Shown: positions 53,115 through 62,388, counted from the stretch's first letter. The stretch: DNA of 64,000 bases from Flammeovirgaceae bacterium UBA2786 (GCA_002352225.1 DEIA01000009.1:115772-179771); one strand, 5' to 3'. Notes: generated by a model from the letters alone, not told the origin. Program-made: numbers and translations.

Positions 53115-54899
53115 ATGGCCAAACGATATCAGGAAGAAGGAGAAAAAAGACCACTCAATAAAGCCGGTATAAAGAACTTTCTGGGTGTGTTTCGGTTTGT
53201 GCTTCCTTACAAATGGATTTTTTTTGTAGGCCTGGTTGCCTTATCTCTTTCCAGCGGAGTGTTATTATCTTTCCCTTATCTATCCGGTAAACTGCTAGAT
53301 GTAGCGCAGGGCAAAACTGATTTTTACTTCAATACTATTAATCAGATAGCAATTGCAATGATTGCTGTACTCCTTATTCAGGGAGTGTTTTCATTTTTGC
53401 GGGTATATACATTTACCTATGTAAGCGAACACGCACTGGCTGACCTTCGCCTGCAGTTGTATTCAAAAATTATCTGGTTACCATTACCTTTTTATGATAC
53501 CCGAAGAGTAGGAGAATTAATGAGTCGCATTACATCCGATGTGGGCATCCTGTACGACACCTTTACCTTTACCCTGGCCGAATTACTTCGGCAGGTTTTA
53601 ATTCTGGTTATTGGCGTTCCGTTGTTGATTGTGCTATACCCAAGGTTAACGGTTTTCATGCTTCTTACTTTTCCGGTTTTAATTCTGTCGGCACTTTTCT
53701 TTGGTAAATTTATTCGGAAGCTTTCTAAAAAAACACAAGATCAGCTGGCAACTGCCAATGTGGTGGTAGAAGAAACCCTGCAATCCGTAACGGTAGTAAA
53801 AGCATTTACCAACGAGGCCTTTGAAATTGCCCGGTATAAAAACTCCTTAACGGATGTAATCAAAACAGCAATTCGTTCTTCGAGGTATAGGGGTGCTTTT
53901 ATCTCGTTTACCATAATCGCATTATTTGGAGGTATTGTGGCCGTAGGTTGGTTTGGCGCCTCCATGGTACAATCGGGCGATGTTGATGTGGGGGAGCTTT
54001 TTTCGTTTATCATCTATACCGTTTTTATTGGTGGCTCAATTGCCGGCTTGGGCGATATTTACAGTCAACTTCAAAAATCCATAGGTGCCTCTGAGCGAAT
54101 TCTTGAAATATTAGGAACCCCTGATGAGAAACCAGATGCTGGTGCTGCCTTGAAAATAAAAGGTAAAATAGACTTTGAAAATATTCAGTTCGCCTACCCC
54201 TCTCGTCCGGATGTTCAGGTACTAAAAGACATTACCTTTTCCATTCGTCCGGGCGAAAAAGTAGCCCTGGTTGGCCCAAGTGGTTCAGGAAAATCTACCA
54301 TCATTAATCTGTTGTTACAATTTTATCAACCTGCAGGCGGTACTATTCTGGTAGATGATTTGAGAATAACCGATTATAATCTACATGCATATCGCGGTAA
54401 CCTGGGCGTTGTACCACAAGAAGTAATCTTATTTGGAGGAACAATTCGTGAAAATATTGCTTATGGAAAACCCAGCGCTACAGAAGTAGAAATAACTGAG
54501 GCGGCTCGCCAGGCTAATGCCTTAGAATTTATAGAAAGTTTCCCGCAAGGATTTGATACCGTGGTTGGAGATCGCGGAGTAAAGCTGTCGGGTGGGCAGC
54601 GACAACGAGTAGCTATCGCGCGGGCTATTTTGCGCAACCCGGCTATTCTAATTTTAGACGAAGCCACAAGTTCGCTTGATGCGCATTCAGAAAAACTAGT
54701 ACAGGAAGCTCTTGAAAATCTAATGCAAAACCGAACCACATTAGTAATTGCACACCGTCTTAGTACAATAAGAAAAGTAGATACTATTCTTGTAATAAAA
54801 GAGGGTTTAGTTGCCGAGGTGGGCAACCACGCAGAGCTTAGTGCCCGCGATAATGGCATTTATAGTAACTTGCTTAAATTACAGGTAGACTTAAAATGA
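53115..54899 (+). CDS. ABC exporter, fused permease and ATPase (MsbA/ABCB type)
   Basis: This 594-residue half-transporter has a six-helix membrane domain at about 30-320. The C-terminal nucleotide-binding domain has Walker A GPSGSGKST at 387-395, a Q-loop in VVPQEVILF, the signature LSGGQRQR from 491, and Walker B ILILDEATSSLD at about 513-524, with the switch histidine in IAHRLST. It acts as a homodimer exporting lipids, drugs or peptides. The exact cargo is unknown. The stop overlaps the start of the Fur-family gene (ATGA), so both are translated together. Confidence 0.95.
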   Translation: MAKRYQEEGEKRPLNKAGIKNFLGVFRFVLPYKWIFFVGLVALSLSSGVLLSFPYLSGKLLDVAQGKTDFYFNTINQIAIAMIAVLLIQGVFSFLRVYTFTYVSEHALADLRLQLYSKIIWLPLPFYDTRRVGELMSRITSDVGILYDTFTFTLAELLRQVLILVIGVPLLIVLYPRLTVFMLLTFPVLILSALFFGKFIRKLSKKTQDQLATANVVVEETLQSVTVVKAFTNEAFEIARYKNSLTDVIKTAIRSSRYRGAFISFTIIALFGGIVAVGWFGASMVQSGDVDVGELFSFIIYTVFIGGSIAGLGDIYSQLQKSIGASERILEILGTPDEKPDAGAALKIKGKIDFENIQFAYPSRPDVQVLKDITFSIRPGEKVALVGPSGSGKSTIINLLLQFYQPAGGTILVDDLRITDYNLHAYRGNLGVVPQEVILFGGTIRENIAYGKPSATEVEITEAARQANALEFIESFPQGFDTVVGDRGVKLSGGQRQRVAIARAILRNPAILILDEATSSLDAHSEKLVQEALENLMQNRTTLVIAHRLSTIRKVDTILVIKEGLVAEVGNHAELSARDNGIYSNLLKLQVDLK

Positions 54900-55309
54900 A
54901 ACGCGGAGGCCAGATACTAAAAAACTACCAGCTAAGAAGCACCACCAGCCGCGAGGCAATTCTGGACTTATTTGTCCGCAATGGGTTCGCACTCTCCTAC
55001 TCCGATATAGAACATAAAATAGCTACTTCTTTTGATCGGGTTACCGTTTACCGAACTCTTAAAACCTTTCTTGACAAGGGAGTAATACACAAAGTGCTGG
55101 ATAATGAAGGGGGCCTGAAATATGCCCTGTGCAGCGAGCCCTGCTCTACGCACGAGCATCATCACGAACACGTGCATTTCAAATGCGAAAAGTGCGGACA
55201 GACCAATTGCCTCGAATCCGTAACCATTCCGCAAGTTGCCTTGCCAAAAGGGTTTTCTGTTAAAGAAGTGAACTTGCTAATACAGGGTACGTGCAACAAA
55301 TGCCAATAA
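54896..55309 (+). CDS. Fur-family metal-responsive repressor
   Basis: This 137-residue regulator has an N-terminal winged helix at about 1-80 (TTSREAILDLFVRNG, FALSYSDIEHKI, DRVTVYRTLKTFLDKGVIHKV, a classic Fur recognition helix). The C-terminal metal domain contains a histidine cluster THEHHHEHVHFKCEKCGQ (H86-H94) with structural zinc cysteines C97, C100, C133 and C136. Whether it senses iron, zinc, manganese or peroxide cannot be decided. It overlaps the ABC exporter gene by 4 bp (ATGA). A TerC protein gene and feoAB lie nearby. Confidence 0.92.
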   Translation: MKRGGQILKNYQLRSTTSREAILDLFVRNGFALSYSDIEHKIATSFDRVTVYRTLKTFLDKGVIHKVLDNEGGLKYALCSEPCSTHEHHHEHVHFKCEKCGQTNCLESVTIPQVALPKGFSVKEVNLLIQGTCNKCQ

Positions 55310-55382
55310 CAACATCCCGGTTCCTTTTTAGATACTACCGGCATTAACCATTTTAGGTTCTTTTTCAATTTGAATTAATTTG

Positions 55383-55390
55383 TAGCTTTG
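55383..55390 (+). promoter_or_regulatory. -7 promoter element for the TerC-family gene
   Basis: TAGCTTTG is an exact TAnnTTTG match, leaving a leader of about 70 bp before the ATG at 55467. No riboswitch-like fold was recognised in the leader. No clear -33 TTTG at the standard spacing is present. Confidence 0.4.
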
Positions 55391-55466
55391 GCCCTAATTA
55401 AGAGATGGTTGCCTGCCCACTAGTACCGGTTATCGCCTCTTTATTAACCCCTAACCACCCGCTTTA

Positions 55467-56483
55467 ATGTTGGCTTTCACGTTGTTTGGCTTAGATCTGA
55501 AAGATGAGTCCTTCCTCTTTGGTGTCTTTGGCTTTGTAATCCTTGTATTCCTTCTTTTGGATTTGGGGATTTTTAATAAAACGGCTCATAAAATCTCTAC
55601 CAAATCAGCACTGTATCAATCCATTTTCTGGGTGTTTATCAGTACTGTTTTTGGGTATTTAATATATGCATTCGATAAGGAAGGCGGTGGGGCCAACGGT
55701 GCGTTCGAGTACTTCTCAGCCTACCTTACGGAGTACGCCCTTTCGGTTGACAATATTTTTGTAATTCTGCTCATCTTAAAATATTTTAAGGTTAAAGAAG
55801 AATATTTTCATAAAGTATTATTCTGGGGGATTTTAGGAGCTGTTTTCTTCCGCGGTATTTTCATTTTTGTAGGCGCCATCCTCATTCATAAGTTCCATTG
55901 GATTCTTTACATCTTCGGTGTATTCCTGATTTATTCTGGTATTAAAATTTACTTCGAAGACAGTGACGAAAAAATTGACCCCGAAAAAAACCCCATTCTA
56001 AAATTCTGCCGCAAGTACCTTCCTATTACACAGGATGAAATGGGCGGAAAGTTTGTTGCCCGTGTGGATGGTAAACTCATGTTTACCCCGCTCTTTCTGG
56101 TTATTATTTTGATTGAAACTACCGACTTAATTTTTGCAGTTGATTCTATTCCAGCTGCCTTTGCCATTACTACAAACGAGTTTATCATTTATACTTCGAA
56201 TATTTTTGCCGTAATGGGATTACGCGCCATGTTCTTCCTGCTATCGGGTATTATTGATAAGTTCTACCTGTTACAAAAGGGATTGTCGATTATCTTGTTC
56301 TTTATTGGCGCTAAAATGTTATTGGAAATTGGCAAAGACTATGACTTTATTCCGAAGGTGCTTAGCGATATGCCGCCCACCATTTCATTTATCATTATTC
56401 TGGTAACGCTTACTCTGTCAATTGTGTTTTCCATACTCATTCCCCGCAAGGACAAAGAAGAGTCTGAGGAATTGAAAGACTAA
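55467..56483 (+). CDS. TerC/Alx-family membrane protein
   Basis: This 338-residue protein has about nine membrane helices. It has the TerC pattern: FVILVFLLLDLGIFNKTAHKISTKSAL, EYALSVDNIFVILLIL (with the conserved D in SVDN), and ETTDLIFAVDSIPAAFAITTNEFIIYTSNIFAVMGLRAMFF. Members of this group (TerC, Alx) export manganese or are linked to tellurite resistance and metal loading of exported proteins. Neighbours are a Fur-like repressor upstream and, convergent, a LETM1/TerB-like protein. This fits metal homeostasis. Confidence 0.93.
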   Translation: MLAFTLFGLDLKDESFLFGVFGFVILVFLLLDLGIFNKTAHKISTKSALYQSIFWVFISTVFGYLIYAFDKEGGGANGAFEYFSAYLTEYALSVDNIFVILLILKYFKVKEEYFHKVLFWGILGAVFFRGIFIFVGAILIHKFHWILYIFGVFLIYSGIKIYFEDSDEKIDPEKNPILKFCRKYLPITQDEMGGKFVARVDGKLMFTPLFLVIILIETTDLIFAVDSIPAAFAITTNEFIIYTSNIFAVMGLRAMFFLLSGIIDKFYLLQKGLSIILFFIGAKMLLEIGKDYDFIPKVLSDMPPTISFIIILVTLTLSIVFSILIPRKDKEESEELKD

Positions 56484-56499
56484 ATATCTGGAAACTCTG

Positions 56500-57762
56500 T
56501 TAGGCCACCTCGGCAAAGAAATCCTGTGGAAGAATTTTCATCAAGATTGGCAGTGTAAGAAATTTTTGAGGCAGTGAGATAATCACAAAAGAAGGAATAA
56601 TTTTAAGTGTAGCCACAAGCAACTCCTGCATCCTTTGCTTTTCGGTTTCGGTCAGTTCCTGAGCCCGTGCCTTGCGCAACAATTCCATTAACTCGTTGCT
56701 TCCCTGCACTTCTTTAAGCAACCTGTTTTTATGATTCCCCGTTACTTTGGCCATGCGCTGAATAAACTGTTCGCTTACCTGATTATAGTCTTGCTTGTTT
56801 TGCAAATAGTTTAGCTTTTCCCAATGCTCTAATACAAACCCTTCAATGGCAAGCATACTGTGCTCCAGGTCATCCTCTACAAAACCCAGGTACCTGCAAA
56901 GGTCTTTCAAAAAGGCAATTTCAGATTCTTCTACACGCTTATCTGCCCAAATTGTAAGAATGGCTATTTCCAGAAAATACTTTTTTAAAATCCAGGAGTT
57001 GTTGGTGGGCAGGTTAATTTCCTCCATTACAATTCCCTGATCAAAAATTTGTTTTGCTTCGCGCTTCTTTTCTATTGGCAACTCTGTACTCTGAAGAAAA
57101 AAATCAAGTAATCTGCGTTCTTCATACTCAATGGTAGAATTAGCATGAGCCGCACATGCTATTACTTTCACAACCGAAAAGCGAAGCTCTTCCCGTTCGT
57201 ATTTAAAGAAGTCTGTAACAATTCTGTCTGCGTTGGTATGAATCCATTGCCCAAAAATAAAAACGTCTAAAAACAACAAACTGTTGTGAAACAGTTGTAC
57301 CCAAAAGTTGGTGTCAAACTCGGATGTATTGGCAATTCTTTTATCCAGAATTTTTTCGGCCACCTCAAGTGGCGATTTCTTCTTTCCGAAGAAAGATTTT
57401 GAAGGTGTGGCCAGTTCTGGAAAAATATTGTTGTAGAAACTTCCAATGCTTTCAAGTGTTTTTAGAATGATCCTGGAAAGTTCTTCTGGTGACTGAATGG
57501 CCTTATTTTGAAACAGGAGTGCGCTGCTGATCAGGCTCTCGGCCAACAAAATTTTCATTCTGTCCTTCTCATCCCAACCAGACGAATCGGGCAAACCAGT
57601 AACCCCAACAGGCTGGCCATACATTAATCCCGAAGGTTGTATAACACGGTACAGAGAATACTCGGGATGATGTGCTTTTTTAGCCTCACCGGTTAAGTCT
57701 TGCAATAAGACCTGCCTGAATTCCAGGTATTCTTTTAACCAGCCCTTTTCTCCCGGGTTCAT
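56500..57762 (-). CDS. LETM1-related protein with TerB-like central region
   Basis: This is a 420-residue protein without a signal peptide. The central part (about 195-320: VKVIACAAHANSTIEYEERRLLDFFLQSTELP, then AILTIWADKRVEESEIAFLKDLCRYLGF) has the acidic helical pattern of TerB-like domains. The C-terminal part (GSNELMELLRKARAQELTETEKQRMQELLVATLKIIPSFVIISLPQKFLTLPILMKILP) resembles the LETM1 ribosome-binding/ion-homeostasis domain of mitochondria. Proteins of this type occur in Bacteroidota and have been named LETM1-related, biofilm-associated. The role is unproven. It is convergent with the TerC gene (16 bp between stops). Confidence 0.78.
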   Translation of the reverse strand: MNPGEKGWLKEYLEFRQVLLQDLTGEAKKAHHPEYSLYRVIQPSGLMYGQPVGVTGLPDSSGWDEKDRMKILLAESLISSALLFQNKAIQSPEELSRIILKTLESIGSFYNNIFPELATPSKSFFGKKKSPLEVAEKILDKRIANTSEFDTNFWVQLFHNSLLFLDVFIFGQWIHTNADRIVTDFFKYEREELRFSVVKVIACAAHANSTIEYEERRLLDFFLQSTELPIEKKREAKQIFDQGIVMEEINLPTNNSWILKKYFLEIAILTIWADKRVEESEIAFLKDLCRYLGFVEDDLEHSMLAIEGFVLEHWEKLNYLQNKQDYNQVSEQFIQRMAKVTGNHKNRLLKEVQGSNELMELLRKARAQELTETEKQRMQELLVATLKIIPSFVIISLPQKFLTLPILMKILPQDFFAEVA

Positions 57763-57833
57763 TCGTTTGGATAATGAGTAAAGTTGCTACAAATTTTTCA
57801 CTTTTTAAGCAGGTACCCTTATCATCTAAAGCG

Positions 57834-58343
57834 CTAAGACTCTTTCCAGCCTTTCTTTTCAATGCTCCTGAAGGATTGCTCTACCTTTTTACGAAGGTTG
57901 GTTTTGAAGCTTTGCAGCTTCTTTGCAAGCGATTTGTTTTCGGTTGATAAAATTTGGGCTGCCAGAATGCCTGCATTGCGGGCTCCGTTTAATGCTACTG
58001 TTGCTACAGGCACCCCGGCCGGCATCTGCAAAATTGATAGTACCGAATCCCAGCCATCAATAGAATTTGAGGACTTAATCGGCACCCCAATTACCGGCAG
58101 GGTGGTAAATGAAGCTACCATACCCGGTAGGTGTGCTGCCCCCCCCGCACCGGCCACTATAACTTTTAGGCCACGGCCACGGGCAGCGTTTGCATAATCG
58201 GCCATACGTTGTGGTGTTCTGTGTGCCGAAACCACTGTTAGTTCGAAAGGGATACTCATCTCTTCCAGAAATTCGGCCGCCTCTTTCATAATCTTAAGAT
58301 CAGATTGGCTTCCCATAATAATTCCCACCACTGGCTTACTCAT
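57834..58343 (-). CDS. purE: N5-carboxyaminoimidazole ribonucleotide mutase
   Basis: PurE rearranges N5-CAIR to CAIR in purine synthesis, using the product of the preceding gene purK. At 169 residues it has the class I length. It shows GIIMGSQSDLKIMKEAAEFLEE at the N-terminus, VVSAHRTPQRMADYA with the catalytic histidine, and VIVAGAGGAAHLPGMVAS and PVIGVPIKS in the nucleotide-binding part. It overlaps purK by 4 bp (ATGA). The C-terminal tail (KSLAKKLQSFKTNLRKKVEQSFR) is basic and helical. Confidence 0.96.
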   Translation of the reverse strand: MSKPVVGIIMGSQSDLKIMKEAAEFLEEMSIPFELTVVSAHRTPQRMADYANAARGRGLKVIVAGAGGAAHLPGMVASFTTLPVIGVPIKSSNSIDGWDSVLSILQMPAGVPVATVALNGARNAGILAAQILSTENKSLAKKLQSFKTNLRKKVEQSFRSIEKKGWKES

Positions 58344-59476
58344 GCTTTTACTTTAAGGGTTTGTTTTACAAAGTTGGCTTTCTTTTTCAAACTGTCCGGA
58401 TTACTATCTACAATAGTAACATGCCCCATTTTACGATAGGGTTTAGTTATTTTTTTTCCATACAAATGCACATGTATCCCTTCTACTTTCAACACTTCTT
58501 CCAGCCCCTCATAACAGGCATTTCCGGTAAAGCCCTCTTCGCCTAAGAGATTCACCATAGCACTCGGGGCCCTTAGCGCTGTGCTGCCAGCCGGTAAATT
58601 AAGTATGGCCCGCAGGTGTTGTTCGTATTGCGAAGTTACATTGCCCTCAATGGTTTGATGACCACTGTTATGCGGACGAGGCGCAACTTCATTAACCAAA
58701 ACTTCGCCTTCTTTGGTTACAAACATCTCAACCGCCAGCAAACCAATCATATTTAACTCAGTAATTACCTTTCGGGCAATTGCTTCTGCCCGAATTGAGA
58801 TTTTTGCATCAATTTGAGCAGGAGAAAACAGGTACTCTACAAGATTAGCTTCCGGGTGAAAAACCATTTCTACTGCCGGGTAGGCTGCCACTTCGCCCAT
58901 TGCATTTCGGGATACAATTACGGCTATCTCTTTTTCAAATGGAATCCATTTTTCCAGAAGCCCCGGGGCATCAAATGCTTTGTGTAAATCTGACTCTGTT
59001 TTAATTACCTGAACCCCTCTGCCATCATAACCTTCTTTGCCCAACTTATTCACTGCCGGAAGAAAGTGTGTTTGTTTTATAACATCTTCCTTGTTGGAAA
59101 CCAGCATAAACGGAGCGGTGGGTATCTGATTATCGGTAAAGAATTGCTTTTGTAGGCGCTTATCCTGAATTAATTCTATTACAGCTGGTTGTGGGAATAC
59201 CTTTTTCCCGGCCTTCTCCAAATCAGTTAATGCTTTTGTGTTTACATTCTCTATTTCAATGGTAATTATATCGCAGGTATTTCCAAACGCCATTACGGTT
59301 TCGTAGTCGGTAAGTTTGCCTTGTGTAAACCTGGCAATCTGCGCGCATGGGGCTTGTGGATCCGGATCAAGAATATGAAAATTCAGATCGAGGTTAATAC
59401 CGGATTGAATGAGCATGCGGCCTAACTGACCGCCCCCTAACACGCCAATTGTAAATTGAGGATTGAATGCTGCCAT
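58340..59476 (-). CDS. purK: N5-carboxyaminoimidazole ribonucleotide synthase
   Basis: PurK is an ATP-grasp ligase that carboxylates AIR to N5-CAIR using ATP and bicarbonate. At 378 residues it is full length. It has GVLGGGQLGRMLIQSG at the N-terminus, the ATP-grasp lysine and glycine loop near LGKEGYDGRGVQVI, LLEKWIPFEKEIAVIVSR, and the metal site in NEVAPRPHNSGHQTIEG. It overlaps purE (ATGA), so the two successive steps are translationally coupled. It may benefit from bicarbonate supply, though it is not near the SulP genes. Confidence 0.97.
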   Translation of the reverse strand: MAAFNPQFTIGVLGGGQLGRMLIQSGINLDLNFHILDPDPQAPCAQIARFTQGKLTDYETVMAFGNTCDIITIEIENVNTKALTDLEKAGKKVFPQPAVIELIQDKRLQKQFFTDNQIPTAPFMLVSNKEDVIKQTHFLPAVNKLGKEGYDGRGVQVIKTESDLHKAFDAPGLLEKWIPFEKEIAVIVSRNAMGEVAAYPAVEMVFHPEANLVEYLFSPAQIDAKISIRAEAIARKVITELNMIGLLAVEMFVTKEGEVLVNEVAPRPHNSGHQTIEGNVTSQYEQHLRAILNLPAGSTALRAPSAMVNLLGEEGFTGNACYEGLEEVLKVEGIHVHLYGKKITKPYRKMGHVTIVDSNPDSLKKKANFVKQTLKVKA

Positions 59477-59519
59477 AAACTGGCTGCAAAATACAGGTTA
59501 CAAGCGGGAGTTCAAGAAA

Positions 59520-59903
59520 TTAATAGTTGGTAATGGATTGGGCCCGAGCCACCACATCGTTAAACTCAATGCCTGCATTTTTGATCGAATACAGGAGCAG
59601 TCTTACTTCTTTAATGTGCGTACGGCCATCTGCTTCAGACATTTTATAGAGATGAACAAAAGCCGTTAGTTTTTCTTCTTCTGTACAATTATTCATCATT
59701 TCGATTCCCTCGCGGTAAATATCCCGTTCCGTTTTGTTTCTAACGCTTTCTTGAAACTTATTAAAATCCTGATCGCTTATGGATTCTTTGGCTTTTATCT
59801 TGGTAAGAGCCTGATATTCTTTCGTGTCTATTATTCCATCGGCACTGATAAGCAGATGTGCGAGGTACAACAAACCAAGTTGTGCGTTAGGGGTAAAATT
59901 CAT
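59520..59903 (-). CDS. TerB-like small protein
   Basis: This 127-residue, mostly helical acidic protein has no signal peptide. LGLLYLAHLLISADGIIDTKEYQALTKI and LTAFVHLYKMSEADGRTHIKEVRLLLYSI form two repeats of the TerB kind, each with an AD/ADG-(x)-E acidic loop. TerB-like proteins bind metals and appear in tellurite and general stress contexts. A -7 promoter element (TACTTTTG on the minus strand) lies at 59917-59924. It is the second TerB-like gene in this part of the window, but not adjacent to the TerC gene. Confidence 0.75.
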   Translation of the reverse strand: MNFTPNAQLGLLYLAHLLISADGIIDTKEYQALTKIKAKESISDQDFNKFQESVRNKTERDIYREGIEMMNNCTEEEKLTAFVHLYKMSEADGRTHIKEVRLLLYSIKNAGIEFNDVVARAQSITNY

Positions 59904-59916
59904 ATGGGTGTTCCGT

Positions 59917-59924
59917 CAAAAGTA
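59917..59924 (-). promoter_or_regulatory. -7 promoter element for the TerB-like gene
   Basis: On the minus strand this reads TACTTTTG, matching TAnnTTTG exactly, 13 bp before the ATG at 59903. A -33 TTTG is not at the standard distance. Confidence 0.38.
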
Positions 59925-59969
59925 ACGAGAATTTTTACTCGTTAAACAGAACAAATGCTTCATGTAAGA

Positions 59970-62084
59970 TTATCTTAAAGTTTGATAAATAATGAAGGCC
60001 GAAACATAGGCAAGGGCTGTCATATATGCCAGTTGTATAAGGGGCCATTTCCACCCCTTTGTTTCTCTTTTAACCACGGCCAGCGTACTCATACATTGCA
60101 TGGCAAAAGTATAAAACACCAGCAAAGAAAGGCCTACAGCCGGTGTATAACGAGGACCACCGGTATTCGGATTTATTTCTGATCGCAACCTGCCTTTTAT
60201 GGTTTGTTCATCTTCTGTGCCTCCCAGGCTATAAATAGTAGCAATAGTACTTACAAAAACTTCGCGCGCAGCAAAAGAGGTTACCAATGCAATTCCAATT
60301 TTCCAATCGTAACCCAAAGGTTCTATGGCAGGTTCCAGGGCTTTGCCAATAATTCCTGCATAGGAATGCTCTAATTTGTAAGAGGCAACCTGCGCCTCAA
60401 ATTCGTTAGCAGGAAGTTTAGTTTGCCCCATTTCATGCCTAACAGCATCTTCTGCATTGTTCATGGCATCGCCTGGCCCATAACTTGCCAGCACCCAAAG
60501 CACAATTGATATTGCCAGGATTACTTTGCCTGCTTCAAATACAAACGATTTGGTTTTTTCTACAATGGTATAGCCTACGTTACTCCATTTAGGCCAGCGG
60601 TAGGTAGGCATTTCCATTATCAGGTAACTGCGCTCTTTGGTTTTAATTATTAGCTTAAGCACAAAGGCCGAGATTAAGGCAGCAAAAAAGCCCAACAGAT
60701 AAAGGCCCATTAACACCAACCCCTGGTAGTTAAAAAACCCAAACAGTTTAACATCGGGAATAATAAGGGCTACCAGAATAGTGAATACCGGCAACCGGGC
60801 CGAGCAACTCATAAACGGAGTTACAAAAATGGTAATGAGGCGGTCTTTCCAGTTTTCGATTGTGCGCGTAGCCATAATGGCTGGAATGGCACAGGCTAAG
60901 CCCGATATGAGTGGAACTACACTTTTGCCGTTTAATCCAAACTTGCGCATTAGCTTATCCATTAAAAAAACCACACGCGCCATATAGCCACTCTCTTCCA
61001 GTATAGAAATGCAGGCAAACAAAATGGCGATTTGTGGAATGAAAATCACAATGCCCCCAATACCCGGAATAATTCCTTGCGTAATCAAATCGAAGAACGG
61101 GCCATCCGGAAAATACTCATCCAGCCTGTTGCTTAAAGAAGCAAATGTACTGTCGATAAAATCCATTGGAATTTGCGCCCATGCAAAAATGGATTGGAAG
61201 ATGAGAAACAATACGGAAAAGAAAATAAGATAGCCCCACACTTTGTGTGTAAGTACTTTATCAATTCTGTGCGAAAATTTTTTCCATTCCGGATCAGAAG
61301 ATTTTAGCGTAACCTTATTCAACAAATCCTGAATAAAGCTATATCGCATTACCGTTTCTGCTCCCTGATATTTGTGTTGAAAAAAATTTGAATCTTTTGC
61401 CCGTGTGGTGATGTACGTTTTATCAGCCGAAGTAAGAAATGACAGGTTATCTGTCTGCTGCAAAACCTGATAAGCCTGATAAGGTGTGCTTAGATTGAAT
61501 TTTTGTTGTATGTCTTTAACCAGTGGCTCAATTTCTTCGCCAACTTTATAAATGGTTTTTGAAGATGGTATAACCGATGTGGCTAACAAATTTTTCAATT
61601 CAACCACACCTTGCCCGGTACGCGCATTTATCATTACCACAGGCAAATCCAAAGCAACCGCAAGCGCCTGTACATCTATGTTTTGACCTGATCGTGCGGC
61701 CAAATCCATCATGTTTAATGCCAGCACCGTAGGAATCTTCAAATCGATAAGCTGCGTTAACAGCAGCATACAATTTTTCAGATTGGTTGCATCTGCCACC
61801 AGCACCACACAATCCGGATAATAAACCCCATTCCTATCGGCCAGAATATCGGTCACTATTTTTTCATCGATTGTGCGCGGATATAAACTGTATATACCCG
61901 GCAGATCCATAACCTGTGCTGTTATCTCAGCACTTATCTGACAATGGCCGGTTCGTTTATCTACCGTTATGCCCGGAAAGTTTCCAATTTTCTGGTTAAG
62001 ACCGGTTAGCAAATTAAATAATGACGACTTTCCGGCATTTGGCTTTCCGGCAAGGGCAATACGCAAATTTTTTTGTGCTGCCAT
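59970..62084 (-). CDS. feoB: Ferrous iron transporter FeoB
   Basis: This 704-residue protein imports Fe(II) across the inner membrane. Its N-terminal G domain has G1 GKPNAGKSS at 13-21, G3 DLPGIYSLYP and G4 NMMD. A GDI helical domain and a membrane part with two Gate motifs follow, including the conserved cysteine-containing SGLACAIPAIMATRTIENWKDRLITIFVTPFMSCSARLPVF. It starts at an ATG overlapping the feoA stop (TAATG). The Fur-family gene at 54896 is a possible regulator, but no Fur box was identified. Confidence 0.97.
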   Translation of the reverse strand: MAAQKNLRIALAGKPNAGKSSLFNLLTGLNQKIGNFPGITVDKRTGHCQISAEITAQVMDLPGIYSLYPRTIDEKIVTDILADRNGVYYPDCVVLVADATNLKNCMLLLTQLIDLKIPTVLALNMMDLAARSGQNIDVQALAVALDLPVVMINARTGQGVVELKNLLATSVIPSSKTIYKVGEEIEPLVKDIQQKFNLSTPYQAYQVLQQTDNLSFLTSADKTYITTRAKDSNFFQHKYQGAETVMRYSFIQDLLNKVTLKSSDPEWKKFSHRIDKVLTHKVWGYLIFFSVLFLIFQSIFAWAQIPMDFIDSTFASLSNRLDEYFPDGPFFDLITQGIIPGIGGIVIFIPQIAILFACISILEESGYMARVVFLMDKLMRKFGLNGKSVVPLISGLACAIPAIMATRTIENWKDRLITIFVTPFMSCSARLPVFTILVALIIPDVKLFGFFNYQGLVLMGLYLLGFFAALISAFVLKLIIKTKERSYLIMEMPTYRWPKWSNVGYTIVEKTKSFVFEAGKVILAISIVLWVLASYGPGDAMNNAEDAVRHEMGQTKLPANEFEAQVASYKLEHSYAGIIGKALEPAIEPLGYDWKIGIALVTSFAAREVFVSTIATIYSLGGTEDEQTIKGRLRSEINPNTGGPRYTPAVGLSLLVFYTFAMQCMSTLAVVKRETKGWKWPLIQLAYMTALAYVSAFIIYQTLR

Positions 62085-62314
62085 TAATTAAGAATGGTAA
62101 TTGTAGAGGCTTCCGCAATACGAAGCGATAAATCAAACCCTGAAACTGTAATGCAAATCGGATCACCGAAAGGTGCCGCAAAATTAAATCGTACTACGGT
62201 GCCGGGTAGCAAACCCATCTCTAACAGTTTTATAGAAAGCACATCATCCCGAAAGCCAGAGATAACCGCTGTTTCTCCCGGTAACATTTCAGCAATGCTT
62301 TTCAGGCTCTCCAA
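62084..62314 (-). CDS. feoA: FeoA-family SH3-like protein
   Basis: This 76-residue protein has the FeoA SH3-like fold: SIAEMLPGETAVISGFRDD, LSIKLLEMGLLPGTVVRFNFAAPFGDPICITVSGFDLSLRIAEASTI. FeoA is a cytoplasmic regulator of FeoB. It starts at a TTG at 62314. No in-frame ATG gives a full domain. It overlaps feoB by one base (TAATG), and a promoter lies at 62342-62372. No feoC is present. Confidence 0.95.
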   Translation of the reverse strand: MESLKSIAEMLPGETAVISGFRDDVLSIKLLEMGLLPGTVVRFNFAAPFGDPICITVSGFDLSLRIAEASTITILN

Positions 62315-62341
62315 TTTTATTTAGATTAATTTTAAATTGTG

Positions 62342-62372
62342 CGAATATAATGGGAGCCATCCTTCCAAACAA
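62342..62372 (-). promoter_or_regulatory. Promoter of the feoAB operon
   Basis: Read on the minus strand, TTG at 62372-62370 is followed after 20 bp by TATATTCG at 62349-62342, one base off TAnnTTTG. It lies about 28 bp before the feoA start and back-to-back with the likely promoter of the divergent micro-ORF at 62389, which has TATATTCG at 62377-62384. No palindromic Fur box is evident. Confidence 0.45.
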
Positions 62373-62388
62373 TGATTATATTCGGTTG

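Noticed and set aside
55391..55466. Mn-sensing yybP-ykoY riboswitch in the leader of the TerC gene
   Set aside because: Considered because Alx/TerC genes elsewhere use it, but I could not see the conserved loops in the 76-bp leader.
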